Below are positions 1 through 11,148 of a stretch of DNA of 64,000 nucleotides, piece by piece. The stretch is taken from contig NZ_CP094226.1 of assembly GCF_022749195.1 (NCBI RefSeq), forward strand, positions 708,001 through 772,000, read 5' to 3'. The notes below the pieces were generated by a model that was not told the origin of the DNA, made no database searches, and was given only the letters and a program-made list of their open reading frames with translations. Positions within the stretch are counted from its first letter, which is position 1. The number at the start of each line of letters is the position of its first letter. The DNA comes from Streptococcus oralis. Its GTDB lineage: Bacteria > Bacillota > Bacilli > Lactobacillales > Streptococcaceae. The position numbers were made by a program, and so were the translations under genes.

Positions 1-1
1 G

Positions 2-667
2 GAAATCGATGTACCTGAAAATCTGACAGTTGCGGAGATTAAAGAACGAGCTGCCCGGTCTGAAGTCTCTATTGTCAACCAAGAGCGGGAACAGGAAATC
101 AAGGACTATATTGACCAAATTAAGCGTGACGGTGATACCATCGGTGGGGTTGTGGAGACAGTCGTCGGAGGCGTTCCAGTTGGTCTTGGTTCCTATGTCC
201 AATGGGACAGAAAATTGGATGCGCGATTGGCTCAAGCAGTTGTTTCTATCAATGCCTTTAAAGGAGTGGAATTTGGTCTTGGCTTTGAAGCTGGTTACCG
301 AAAAGGCAGCCAGGTTATGGATGAAATTCTCTGGTCTAAAGAAGATGGCTATACTCGCCGTACCAATAATCTAGGTGGTTTTGAAGGTGGTATGACCAAT
401 GGGCAACCAATTGTTGTTCGTGGAGTTATGAAACCCATTCCCACTCTTTACAAACCACTTATGAGTGTGGATATCGAAACCCACGAACCTTACAAGGCAA
501 CTGTTGAAAGAAGTGATCCGACCGCTCTTCCAGCAGCAGGTGTGGTTATGGAAGCCGTTGTGGCTACGGTTCTGGCTCAAGAAATCCTTGAAAAATTCTC
601 ATCAGATAATCTTGAGGAACTAAAAGAAGCGGTAGCCAAACACCGAGACTATACAAAGAACTATTAA
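2..667 (+). CDS. aroC: Chorismate synthase, C-terminal part (5' end outside window)
   Basis: Converts 5-enolpyruvylshikimate-3-phosphate to chorismate using reduced FMN, the last common step of aromatic synthesis. The frame is open from base 2, so about 221 C-terminal residues of a roughly 390-residue enzyme are present. Recognisable stretches are [20 protein letters not shown], the segment [13 protein letters not shown] and the region [17 protein letters not shown] with RGVMKPIPT, all typical of AroC. The stop is 9 bases before tyrA, whose GGAG ribosome site lies in the gap, so this is the head of the visible aromatic operon. An internal ATG at 152 is not the start, because homology runs through it. 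Confidence 0.97.
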   Translation, partial: EIDVPENLTVAEIKERAARSEVSIVNQEREQEIKDYIDQIKRDGDTIGGVVETVVGGVPVGLGSYVQWDRKLDARLAQAVVSINAFKGVEFGLGFEAGYRKGSQVMDEILWSKEDGYTRRTNNLGGFEGGMTNGQPIVVRGVMKPIPTLYKPLMSVDIETHEPYKATVERSDPTALPAAGVVMEAVVATVLAQEILEKFSSDNLEELKEAVAKHRDYTKNY

Positions 668-676
668 GGAGTTCCT

Positions 677-1780
677 ATGGCAAAAACAATCTATATCGCA
701 GGTCTTGGTTTGATTGGTGCCTCGATGGCACTCGGTATCAAGCGTGATCATCCTGATTATGAAATTCTAGGTTACAATCGTAGCCAGGATTCGAGAGACA
801 TTGCTTTGAAAAAAGGCATGATAGACCGTGCGACGGATGATTTTGCCAGTTTCGCTCCCCTAGCAGATGTCATCATTCTGACCTTGCCAATCAAACAGAC
901 CATTGCTTTTATTAAGGAACTGGCAAACTTAGATTTGAAGGAAAACGTCATTATCTCGGATGCGGGCTCAACCAAGTCAGCCATCGTGGATGTGGCGGAG
1001 CTGTATTTGGCTGGCAAGCCTGTCCGCTTTATCGGGGCTCATCCCATGGCTGGTAGCCACAAGACAGGGGCTGCCTCTGCGGATGTTAATCTCTTTGAAA
1101 ATGCCTACTATATCTTCACACCTTCGAGCCAGACAAGTCCTGACACACTTGAGGAAATGAAAGATCTGCTTTCAGGTCTTCATGCTCGTTTTATCGAGAT
1201 TGATGCCAAGGAGCATGATCGGGTGACTTCTCAGATTAGTCATTTTCCTCATATTCTGGCTTCCAGCCTCATGGAGCAGACAGCAGTTTATGCTCAAGAT
1301 CATGAAATGGCAAGGCGCTTTGCGGCGGGTGGATTTCGAGATATGACCCGAATTGCGGAAAGCGAGCCAGGTATGTGGACTTCCATTCTCTTGTCCAATC
1401 GTGAGACTATCCTAGATCGAATTGAGGATTTCAAGGAGCGCCTAGATGAGGTTGGACAAGCCATCAGCAAGGGAGATGAAGAGCAAATCTGGAACTTTTT
1501 CAACCAAGCACGTGAGCAACGTCAGGCCATGGAAATCCATAAGCGTGGTGGTGTGGATAGTTCTTACGACCTCTATGTCGATGTTCCCGATGAAGAAGAT
1601 GTCATCTTGCGAATTTTGGAATTACTTCGTGGGACTTCTTTGGTTAATATCCACATCAACGAAGAAAACCGTGAGGATGTTCACGGGATTCTACAAATTT
1701 CCTTTAAAAATGCTCAAGATTTAGAACGAGCCGAGCGCTTAATTACAGAAAATACGGACTACACAGTCGTCATCAAATAA
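677..1780 (+). CDS. tyrA: Prephenate dehydrogenase
   Basis: Oxidative decarboxylation of prephenate to 4-hydroxyphenylpyruvate with NAD, the tyrosine branch. 367 residues. The N-terminal Rossmann motif [13 protein letters not shown] is at residues 9-21, the substrate-domain motif [12 protein letters not shown] near residues 119-130, and [14 protein letters not shown] near 220. The last ~70 residues ([17 protein letters not shown] onward) look like an ACT domain, the usual site of tyrosine feedback. An AAGGAG site precedes the ATG. It sits between aroC and a ylbF-like gene with gaps of about 10 bases, so it is surely co-transcribed. Confidence 0.97.
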   Translation: MAKTIYIAGLGLIGASMALGIKRDHPDYEILGYNRSQDSRDIALKKGMIDRATDDFASFAPLADVIILTLPIKQTIAFIKELANLDLKENVIISDAGSTKSAIVDVAELYLAGKPVRFIGAHPMAGSHKTGAASADVNLFENAYYIFTPSSQTSPDTLEEMKDLLSGLHARFIEIDAKEHDRVTSQISHFPHILASSLMEQTAVYAQDHEMARRFAAGGFRDMTRIAESEPGMWTSILLSNRETILDRIEDFKERLDEVGQAISKGDEEQIWNFFNQAREQRQAMEIHKRGGVDSSYDLYVDVPDEEDVILRILELLRGTSLVNIHINEENREDVHGILQISFKNAQDLERAERLITENTDYTVVIK

Positions 1781-1790
1781 GGAGAAAATC

Positions 1791-2129
1791 ATGTCAAATA
1801 TTTACGATAGTGCAAATGAACTCAGTCGCGGGTTACGCGAATTACCAGAATACAAGGCGGTTAAGGCAGCAAAAGATGCTATCCAAGCTGATGAACAAGC
1901 TAGCAAGATTTTTGCAGACTATATCGCCTTCCAGCAAGAAATCCAAGTCATGGCGCAAACGGGACAAATGCCAGACGCCTCTTTCCAAGAAAAGATGCAG
2001 TCCTTCAGTAAGCAAATCCAAGAGAACGCTCTTTTGTCAGATTTCTTTGCTAAACAGCAACAATTGTCTATTTACCTTTCAGACATTGAAAAAATTGTCT
2101 TTGAACCTGTTTCAGAATTATTGAAATAG
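1791..2129 (+). CDS. YlbF/YmcA-family protein
   Basis: A 112-residue, almost wholly helical, charged protein with no signal peptide or membrane segment. It matches the YlbF/YmcA (DUF964) family: an [20 protein letters not shown] start followed by heptad-rich helices. In Bacillus, family members form a complex acting on RNase Y and on competence and sporulation. In streptococci the role is not settled, and its place inside the aromatic operon is conserved but unexplained. GGAG lies 8 bases before the ATG. It is followed at once by a strong hairpin terminator, so it ends the first transcription unit. Confidence 0.85.
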   Translation: MSNIYDSANELSRGLRELPEYKAVKAAKDAIQADEQASKIFADYIAFQQEIQVMAQTGQMPDASFQEKMQSFSKQIQENALLSDFFAKQQQLSIYLSDIEKIVFEPVSELLK

Positions 2130-3968
<1,839 letters not shown>

Positions 3969-3972
<4 letters not shown>

Positions 3973-4817
3973 AAATTGCCTATCTAGGTCCCAAGGGATC
4001 TTTTTCGCATCATGTTGTGCAGACAGCTTTTCCTCATGAGGAATTGCAGGCTTTTGCCAATATCACTGATGTTATCAAGGCCTATGAGCAAGGCTTGGTG
4101 GACTATTCTGTGGTACCAGTTGAAAACTCCATTGAAGGTAGTGTACATGAAAGTTTGGATTACCTTTTTCACCAGGCTCGCATCCAAGCAGTTGCAGAAA
4201 TTGTTCAACCCATTCACCAGCAGTTAATGGTGGTTCCAGGTCAGTCAAAAATTGAGAAAATTTTTTCTCATCCTCAGGCTCTGGCTCAAGGAAAGAAATT
4301 CATCGACAAACACTATCCAGAGGCTAAAATTGAGATAACCGCCAGTACCGCCTATGCAGCTCGCTTTATTTCGGAACATCCAGATCAGCCTTATGCAGCA
4401 ATTGCTCCTAGAAGTTCAGCTGAAGAATATGGCTTGGAATTAATTGCAGAGGATATTCAGGAAATGGAAGCCAATTTCACACGTTTTTGGGTGTTAGGGG
4501 CAGAGATACCGAAGATTCCTTTGAACTCGCAAGCTGAAAAAATGAGTTTGGCCTTGACCTTACCAGACAACCTACCTGGTGCTCTTTACAAGGCACTTTC
4601 GACTTTTGCTTGGAGAGGGATTGACTTAACAAAGATTGAAAGTCGCCCCCTTAAAACAGCCTTGGGAGAATACTTTTTCATTATCGATGTAGACTATAGT
4701 GACAAAGAACTGGTTCATTTTGCTAGACAAGAGCTAGAGGCCATTGGAATCCAGCACAAGATATTGGGAACCTACCCAATTTTTACCATAACTGATTTAG
4801 AAAAGGAGAGTCAATGA
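3969..4817 (+). CDS. pheA: Prephenate dehydratase
   Basis: Converts prephenate to phenylpyruvate, the phenylalanine branch. 282 residues, monofunctional with no chorismate mutase domain. YLGPKGSFSH opens the catalytic domain, VPVENSIEGSV follows near residue 50, and the catalytic motif NFTRFWVLG is near residue 170. The ACT domain with the phenylalanine-binding ESRPLK motif is near 225-230, predicting feedback inhibition by phenylalanine. The ATGA junctions at both ends couple it to aroK and psr. Confidence 0.96.
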
Positions 4818-6109
4818 GCAAAGAAAATCCTTTAAGTCATCACGAGCAGTTACGTTATGACTATCTCTTCAAAAATATTCATTACCTCAACGACCGTGAA
4901 CGGAGGGAGTTTGATTATCTGCAACAGAAAATGGCAGGTCCCAACTCTGAAGTTCACCATTTCTACCAAGAAGAAAAAGAAGAATCTTGGGGTAGAGATA
5001 TTGATCTTCCGACTTATGGCAGTAGAAGCCGGTCTAAGAAACGTGAAAAGGTAGCTCCTCAACCTAAAGTCAAAAAGAAAAAGAGAAGAATTCGCTTCAA
5101 ACGAATATTGACTTGGTTCTTGCTGTTGATTACCTGTGTGGTTGCAGGGATGATTTTTATGTTTCTTCGAGGGTTCCAGTCAGCAGCCAATCCAACAAAT
5201 AAACCAGCTGACGCCAAGGCGGCTCAAGTAGAGGTCTTTAACGGTCAGGATACCAAAGATGGCGTGAATATCCTTGTCATGGGGACAGATGGCCGTATCG
5301 GTCAAAATAGTGCGGAGACCCGTACCGACACAATCATGGTACTGAATGTCAGTGGATCAGATAAGAAGATCAAGCTAGTCAGCTTTATGCGTGATAACTT
5401 AGTCTATATCGACGGCTATAGTAAGATTGTAAATGGCCAGAAACAAACGGATAACAAACTCAATGTTGCTTATGAACTTGGGGAACAAGAAGGGCAAAAA
5501 GGGGCTGAATTGGTCCGCAAGGTTCTAAAAGACAACTTTGATTTGGATATTAAGTACTATGCTCTAGTCGACTTCCAGGCCTTTGCAACAGCTATTGATA
5601 CCCTCTTCCCTGACGGAGTAACGATTGATGCTCAATTCTCAACATTGAATGGTCAACCTCTAACAGAAGCAACAGTTGGAGATGACCTTCATGCAACAGA
5701 GACAGAGTCCCCAACTCAAACTATCAAAGTTGGAAAACAGCAGATGAATGGATCCACCTTGCTGAACTATGCTCGCTTCCGTGATGACGATGAGGGAGAC
5801 TATGGCCGTACCAAACGTCAGCAACAAGTCATGTCAGCCGTTCTTGAGCAGATTAAAGATCCAACCAAACTCTTCACAGGTTCTGAGGCACTTGGAAAAG
5901 TCTTTGGCATGACATCAACAAATCTACCATATAGCTTCTTGTTGACCAATGGCTTATCTGTCCTAGAAGGTGCTCAAAATGGCATTGAAAGACTCACCGT
6001 CCCAGAACTTGGTGACTGGGTAGACGCTTATGATATCTATGGTGGACAAGGACTTCTAGTTGATCAAAATAAATACCAGACCAAACTCGCCCAAATGGGA
6101 ATGAGATAG
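4814..6109 (+). CDS. psr: LytR-CpsA-Psr (LCP) family cell-wall polymer ligase
   Basis: LCP enzymes transfer undecaprenyl-linked glycopolymers such as wall teichoic acid or capsule onto peptidoglycan. 431 residues: a long basic cytoplasmic N-terminus (1-97) ending in a KKKKRRIRFKR stretch, one membrane span at about 98-118, then the extracellular LCP domain with the pyrophosphate-binding arginine motifs TRTDTIMVL, SFMRDNLV and LNYARFRDDDEGDYGRTKRQ. It starts within the pheA stop (ATGA). It lies next to the LicD/polymerase locus, which fits attachment of that polymer, although transcriptionally it belongs to the aromatic operon. Confidence 0.92.
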   Translation: MSKENPLSHHEQLRYDYLFKNIHYLNDRERREFDYLQQKMAGPNSEVHHFYQEEKEESWGRDIDLPTYGSRSRSKKREKVAPQPKVKKKKRRIRFKRILTWFLLLITCVVAGMIFMFLRGFQSAANPTNKPADAKAAQVEVFNGQDTKDGVNILVMGTDGRIGQNSAETRTDTIMVLNVSGSDKKIKLVSFMRDNLVYIDGYSKIVNGQKQTDNKLNVAYELGEQEGQKGAELVRKVLKDNFDLDIKYYALVDFQAFATAIDTLFPDGVTIDAQFSTLNGQPLTEATVGDDLHATETESPTQTIKVGKQQMNGSTLLNYARFRDDDEGDYGRTKRQQQVMSAVLEQIKDPTKLFTGSEALGKVFGMTSTNLPYSFLLTNGLSVLEGAQNGIERLTVPELGDWVDAYDIYGGQGLLVDQNKYQTKLAQMGMR

Positions 6110-6118
6110 AATACTATA

Positions 6119-6173
6119 AAAAAATCAAAGTTTGAATCACCAGTGAAAAAGTGGTTTAGGCTTTGATTTTTCT
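6119..6173 (+). terminator. Terminator after psr
   Basis: The outer stem AAAAATCAAAG (6120-6130) pairs with CTTTGATTTTT (6161-6171). A second short stem lies inside, and a T-run follows. It separates the aromatic operon from the LicD operon. Confidence 0.75.
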
Positions 6174-6204
6174 TAGTATCTGATGGATTTTTAGGGCGTT
6201 TTTA

Positions 6205-6213
6205 TGGTATAAT
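6205..6213 (+). promoter_or_regulatory. Extended -10 promoter of the LicD operon
   Basis: TGG followed by TATAAT is a consensus extended -10, about 40 bases before the first LicD start. No good -35 is visible, as is common with TGn promoters in streptococci. It is the only clear promoter seen before the pce-like gene, so 6253-13677 may be one transcript. Confidence 0.7.
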
Positions 6214-6252
6214 AAAACGATATAACTCGTTATTGGACAGAAGAGGAGAGAC

Positions 6253-7089
6253 ATGAGTGATTTGAAAGCGATTCAGGCTCGTAGTCTGGAAATGGCTGAA
6301 TATTTCGTCGCATTTTGTAAAGAACATGATTTGTTGTGCTATCTCTGTGGTGGAGGAGCCATTGGCGCCCTTCGTAATAAAGGTTTCATTCCTTGGGATG
6401 ATGATCTAGACTTCTTCATGCCTCGCAAGGACTATGAAAAATTAGTAGAACTGTGGCCACGTTATGCAGACGAGCGTTATTTCTTGTCAAAGAGTAACAA
6501 GGATTTTGTAGACCGTAACCTTTTTATTACTATTCGTGATAAGGAAACCACTTGTATCAAGCCTTATCAGAAGGATTTGGATTTGCCACACGGTTTGGCC
6601 TTGGATGTTTTACCTTTGGATTATTATCCTAAAAATCCGTCTGAGCGTAAGAAACAGGTTCGTTGGGCTTTGATTTATTCCCTCTTTTGTGCCCAAACTG
6701 TCCCAGAAAAGCATGGAGCAGTCATGAAATGGGGAAGTCGCATCTTACTCGGCCTGACTCCAAAATCTCTACGTTATCGCATTTGGAAAAAAGCTGAAAA
6801 AGAAATGACCAAGTATAGTCTGGCTGAGAGCGATGGAATCACGGAATTATGCTCAGGTCCCGGCTACATGCGAAACAAATACCCAATCGCATCCTTTGAG
6901 GACAATCTCTTCTTGCCATTTGAAGGAACTGAGATGCCCATCCCAGTCGGTTATGATGCCTATCTCAGCACTGCTTTTGGGGATTATATGACACCGCCAC
7001 CAGCGGACAAGCAAGTACCGCATCATGATGCCATTATAGCAGACATGGACAAGAGTTACACAGAGTACAAGGGAGAATATGGAGCATGA
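6253..7089 (+). CDS. LicD-family phosphocholine transferase (LicD3-like)
   Basis: LicD proteins transfer phosphocholine from CDP-choline to sugars of teichoic acid. 278 residues, cytoplasmic. The nucleotidyltransferase-like signature is CGGGAIGALRNKGFIPWDDD at about residues 36-55, followed by LDFFMPRKDYEKL. The C-terminal FGDYMTPPP motif is shared with the two other LicD domains in this locus. GAGGAGA precedes the ATG. By position next to psr it corresponds to what I remember as licD3 in pneumococcus. Its stop overlaps the following glycosyltransferase start. Confidence 0.88.
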   Translation: MSDLKAIQARSLEMAEYFVAFCKEHDLLCYLCGGGAIGALRNKGFIPWDDDLDFFMPRKDYEKLVELWPRYADERYFLSKSNKDFVDRNLFITIRDKETTCIKPYQKDLDLPHGLALDVLPLDYYPKNPSERKKQVRWALIYSLFCAQTVPEKHGAVMKWGSRILLGLTPKSLRYRIWKKAEKEMTKYSLAESDGITELCSGPGYMRNKYPIASFEDNLFLPFEGTEMPIPVGYDAYLSTAFGDYMTPPPADKQVPHHDAIIADMDKSYTEYKGEYGA

Positions 7090-8054
7090 TGGGAGAAAAA
7101 ATAAGCGTTATCGTTCCAGTCTACAATGTAGAAGCCTATCTGGAGCGATGTGTGGAGTCGATTCTTCAACAGACTTATGCCCATTTTGAGTTAATCCTAA
7201 TCAATGATGGTTCTACTGATTCCAGTGGACAGATCTGTGATTACTTAGCGTCTCAGTATGAGAATATCAAGGTTTATCATATCGAAAATGCTGGTGTTTC
7301 AAATGCTAGAAATATGGGAATTCAGCTAGCAACGGGTTCTTGGGTTACCTTTATTGATAGCGATGATTTCGTTACCCAGGATTACCTAGCTACTTTAGCA
7401 AGTGCAGCTGAAGGGTTGAATGTAGGCTTTGTAATTGCTCCTCTGCACCATATCAAAAACGGAATTGTAACAGACCTACCTTCACATTCAGGAAAAACAG
7501 AACTCTGGTCAACAGAAGAAACCATGAAGGAACTACTGATGACTACCAGAACATCATTTTTTCCAGTCGCAAAACTGTTTAAGAGAGACCTGCTTGCGGG
7601 TGAAAAGTTTAATACCAATTATCACCTAGCTGAAGATGCCTTGTTTTTAACTGAATTGCTACTAAAGACAAGATGCAGTTGCGTATTTATTGACAAACCT
7701 GTTTATTATTATGATCATCGTGAGGGAAGTGCAACAACATCTGTTAATCGACATGTATTTGACACAATAGAAGTTTATAAGCAAATAATTGCTCAAGTTT
7801 CACAAGCCTTCCCTAATTTAAAATACGAATTAAAAAATAGAGAATGTTGGTCGTACATCACAGTTTACGATAAAATTATCTTTACTTCACGTGAAGAGTA
7901 TCAAAAGGAGAAAGCCGAGCTGAGAACTTGGATTGTTCAGCACCGACGCGAAATATGGAAAGATGCTTATTTCACCACTTTTCGCAAGGTAGCGATCCTT
8001 TCACTTGTCATTTCTCCATGGCTATATAAGAAAATTGTTGGATTAAAAAACTAA
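7086..8054 (+). CDS. Family 2 glycosyltransferase
   Basis: 322 residues. The GT-A fold is clear: ISVIVPVYNVEAYLERCVES at the N-terminus, ELILINDGSTDSSG, the acceptor-loop motif GVSNARNMG, and the DxD motif FIDSDD near residue 96. It probably adds a sugar to the lipid-linked repeat unit; the exact sugar cannot be read from sequence. Two ATG codons (7086 and 7089) are possible. The first overlaps the upstream stop. The C-terminus (ILSLVISPWLYKKIVG) may be a membrane-associated helix. It has the general layout of one of the two glycosyltransferases at this place in pneumococcus. Confidence 0.9.
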   Translation: MMGEKISVIVPVYNVEAYLERCVESILQQTYAHFELILINDGSTDSSGQICDYLASQYENIKVYHIENAGVSNARNMGIQLATGSWVTFIDSDDFVTQDYLATLASAAEGLNVGFVIAPLHHIKNGIVTDLPSHSGKTELWSTEETMKELLMTTRTSFFPVAKLFKRDLLAGEKFNTNYHLAEDALFLTELLLKTRCSCVFIDKPVYYYDHREGSATTSVNRHVFDTIEVYKQIIAQVSQAFPNLKYELKNRECWSYITVYDKIIFTSREEYQKEKAELRTWIVQHRREIWKDAYFTTFRKVAILSLVISPWLYKKIVGLKN

Positions 8055-8075
8055 TATCATGAGAAGGAGTTGAAA

Positions 8076-10235
8076 ATGAATTTTTCAAAAATGGATGAAT
8101 ACTTTGAAAAATCAAAACTATGGATTGCATATCTATTTGTTTTCATTTCGATTTTAAGTATGAGTTCACTGGTTTATAAGATAGCAAATCCCCTCTACAA
8201 GGGATTATCAGCAATTGTAGTGCTTTATATTTGCTATACCTTATTGTTTAAGTGGAAAGAAATCACAGCAGATCGCAAATTTCTATCCTTATTTGGACTC
8301 TTAGCTGGAAGTCATCTGCTATCAGCTATTTTCAATCGCTCTGGACATCTGATTGGAAATGTGATTGAAATTCTCTTCATGGTAACCTATGTTTTATTAT
8401 TTACCATGTTACAATCAGGGCAATTTAAAAAATTATTTGACTGGATTGCCTATACGGTTCAAATTGTATCTTTTTCTTCAGCAATTTTTGCGTTTGGTTT
8501 ATTGATAAGTAGAGTCCTTATCCTATTTAAGATTGGCGAACAATCTTATTACTATGGTGTCATGAATGGTCGTCTGTGGGGGATTGTCAATCCAAATGCT
8601 AGTGCGATATTTTCATACATTAGCATTATTTTGGCTATGTATTTGATCCATAAAGGAAGTAAATATTCTGTTTATCTTAAACTGAATAATGTGATTCAAT
8701 TCGTTTACTTTGCTACGATGCAAAGTCGAGGAGCCTTACTTTCTTTACTTCTCATGATTGGACTCTATAGTTTCTTTGCTACTAGAGGAAGTATCGTTAA
8801 ACGATTCCTCACTTTTATAGTTGCTGGTTTGCTGATTACTGCAACTAATATTGGATTAAGCTATATAACTTCAATCTATATCTCATCTGAAACTGCGACT
8901 GTCTTAGATTTAAACAATGGACAATCCTATGCTGAGACAGATTCATCTGTTACTAAGAAAAACGGTGAGCTCCATCTAATCGAAACAACACCAAGTGGTA
9001 GAACCTATATCTGGAAAAATGCCATCAAGATGGGAAGTGCCAAACCAATTTTTGGTTATGGTGTACGAAATGTTCCAGATTACTACACAGAATATTTCAG
9101 TAAATTTGAGATTCAAAACTCCCTTATCGGTGGGAATTTCCATAACATTTTTGTGACCATATTTGTCAGTTCGGGAGTTCTAGGTTTGGTATCCTTCCTT
9201 CTTGTACTGGCTTATGTCGTCAAGCGCTTTTTAACGTATTTGATTGTTTCCAAGAAAAATACTGATAAATTGATCATGATCCTATTCTTTGGTATCTTGT
9301 TTGGTCAATTATTTGAAAGTCAGATTATGTATTCAACCAACTTTATTAATATCATCTTCTGGCTAGCGATTGGCTATGGACTCGTAGTCTGCAAACGAGA
9401 TGAAGGAGTTCGGTACCAAGAAGTAACAGACATCAATGAAATTCAACAGATGGAACTTGGAATCATGGAGTATATTCATGAAGTTTGTCAGAAAATTGGT
9501 GTCAAGTATTTCTTAGCATATGGAAGTCTAATTGGTGCTGTTCGCCATCAAGGATTTATCCCTTGGGATGATGACATGGATATCTGCATGTTACGAGAAG
9601 ATTATGAAAAGTTGCAAGACTACCTTATCGCTAACCGTGATGAACGTTACGAGGTCATGTCTTATAAAAACAATCTCAACTATGTCTATCCCTTCATGAA
9701 AGTGCAGGATAACCATACCTACTTGCTGGAAGAAGATGTTCGCATCGATTCGAATATGGGAATCTATGTAGATATTTTCCCTGTAGATGGCTACGAGGAT
9801 GACGTACAATTTAAAAACAAGATGACGAAACTGATAAAGAAACGTCAATTGAGTTGCTATACCTTTAAAGGCATTACCAATACGAAAAGTGTACTGAATT
9901 CACTGCTACGTTATGTGTCAATTATTATTTTCTATTTCACCAATACGAACAAATACGTTGCCCAGATTGAAGAGCTTGCAAAATCCCGTAAAGTCTCAGA
10001 TTATGAGCAGGTGGATTATCTTATCTACAAGGATATGAACAAACCAGTGTGGAGACGTGAATGGCTGGAACAAGTTACTACTGGAACATTTGAAGGTAAG
10101 GAATTTACCATTCCGAAAAATTATCATGAAATTTTGACCTCAGACTACGGAGACTATATGCAATTGCCACCGGTTGAACAAAGAGTATCTCATCATGATT
10201 TTAAATTATGGAAGATTGTTAAAAGGTCTAAATGA
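8076..10235 (+). CDS. Wzy/O-antigen-ligase-like membrane polymerase fused to a C-terminal LicD domain
   Basis: 719 residues. Residues 1 to about 445 hold some ten membrane spans. A large extracellular loop there (about 275-355) precedes the Wzy_C-type motif GGNFHNIFVTIFVSSGVLGL, and MQSRGALLSLLLMIGL lies earlier. This is the layout of polysaccharide polymerases such as the teichoic-acid polymerase TarP. From about residue 448 a complete LicD domain follows, with YGSLIGAVRHQGFIPWDDDM near 480-500 and YGDYMQLPP near the end. ATG 8076 is chosen because AAGGAG (8064-8069) is 6 bases upstream; an in-frame TTG at 8070 abuts that site. No stop or frameshift separates the halves. I infer a chain-polymerising and phosphocholine-adding enzyme. 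Confidence 0.88.
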   Translation: MNFSKMDEYFEKSKLWIAYLFVFISILSMSSLVYKIANPLYKGLSAIVVLYICYTLLFKWKEITADRKFLSLFGLLAGSHLLSAIFNRSGHLIGNVIEILFMVTYVLLFTMLQSGQFKKLFDWIAYTVQIVSFSSAIFAFGLLISRVLILFKIGEQSYYYGVMNGRLWGIVNPNASAIFSYISIILAMYLIHKGSKYSVYLKLNNVIQFVYFATMQSRGALLSLLLMIGLYSFFATRGSIVKRFLTFIVAGLLITATNIGLSYITSIYISSETATVLDLNNGQSYAETDSSVTKKNGELHLIETTPSGRTYIWKNAIKMGSAKPIFGYGVRNVPDYYTEYFSKFEIQNSLIGGNFHNIFVTIFVSSGVLGLVSFLLVLAYVVKRFLTYLIVSKKNTDKLIMILFFGILFGQLFESQIMYSTNFINIIFWLAIGYGLVVCKRDEGVRYQEVTDINEIQQMELGIMEYIHEVCQKIGVKYFLAYGSLIGAVRHQGFIPWDDDMDICMLREDYEKLQDYLIANRDERYEVMSYKNNLNYVYPFMKVQDNHTYLLEEDVRIDSNMGIYVDIFPVDGYEDDVQFKNKMTKLIKKRQLSCYTFKGITNTKSVLNSLLRYVSIIIFYFTNTNKYVAQIEELAKSRKVSDYEQVDYLIYKDMNKPVWRREWLEQVTTGTFEGKEFTIPKNYHEILTSDYGDYMQLPPVEQRVSHHDFKLWKIVKRSK

Positions 10236-10292
10236 CGGGATTGGGATTAAGAAACGTTTAAAAATATAGTCAAATTTAGGAGAATAGAACCT

Positions 10293-11105
10293 ATGTCTGA
10301 AAGAACTTTAACTCTTGAAGAAATCAAGCAAGTAGAATTGGATATTTTAAAGTATCTACATGATCTTTGTGAACAACATCAAATCAAATACTTTATTGAT
10401 TTTGGAACCTTACTAGGAGCTGTACGCCATAAAGGATTTATCCCTTGGGATGATGATACAGATATTTCCTTAGCGCGTGATGAATTTGAAAAACTGTACA
10501 AGGTTTTACAAAATGAAAATCATCCCTACTACAAATTGATTTCATTCAGAGAAACAAAGGGATACCCATACAGTTATATGAGAGTCTATGATGTAAGGAC
10601 TCGTCGAGATGCTAACCTCGTAGACCCAACGGTCGTATTGGGAACTTGTGTTGACATTTTTCCATATGATGGTGTCGTCACAGAGGAAAGTGACCGTAAG
10701 AAAATGAAGCTCTACAAATATTTCATCCGCCTTTCTTCATTGAATTTTAAAGGGATCAAGTCTGAGAATGGTGGACTTAAGAACCTCCCTCGTTATATGG
10801 GATCAGCGATTTTCCGCTTAACTTCCCCACAGCTATGGAATCAAAAATTAGAGAGCCTTGCTTTAAAGTATAGTGTAGATCAAGCAACAGATCTTACTTG
10901 TACTATCTATGACCCTTATTATCCAAATGGTATAAAAAAAGAATGGCTCTATGATTTGATTGATATGCCCTATGAAGACATTGTGGTCAAGGTTCCGAGA
11001 AAATACCATGAAATACTTGTCTACGAATTTGGAGAAAACTATATGACTCCACCGCCTATTGAGCAACAAGTCCCAGGAGGGGATAAAAACTACTGGATTG
11101 ATTAG
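10293..11105 (+). CDS. LicD-family phosphocholine transferase (third LicD domain in the locus)
   Basis: 270 residues, soluble. The signature DFGTLLGAVRHKGFIPWDDD lies at about residues 35-54 with DTDISLARDEFEKL after it; GTCVDIFPYDG near residue 117 and FGENYMTPPP near the C-terminus complete the family pattern. It is closer in pattern (AVRHxGFIPWDDD) to the LicD domain of the upstream fusion than to the first LicD (ALRNKGF), so it may have arisen by duplication with that domain. An AGGAG site precedes the ATG, and the 57-base gap to the fusion gene has no terminator. Confidence 0.88.
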   Translation: MSERTLTLEEIKQVELDILKYLHDLCEQHQIKYFIDFGTLLGAVRHKGFIPWDDDTDISLARDEFEKLYKVLQNENHPYYKLISFRETKGYPYSYMRVYDVRTRRDANLVDPTVVLGTCVDIFPYDGVVTEESDRKKMKLYKYFIRLSSLNFKGIKSENGGLKNLPRYMGSAIFRLTSPQLWNQKLESLALKYSVDQATDLTCTIYDPYYPNGIKKEWLYDLIDMPYEDIVVKVPRKYHEILVYEFGENYMTPPPIEQQVPGGDKNYWID

Positions 11106-11148
11106 ATTAGTAAAAGTTGCTTATTGTTAAGATAAAGGAGTTTTCAAG

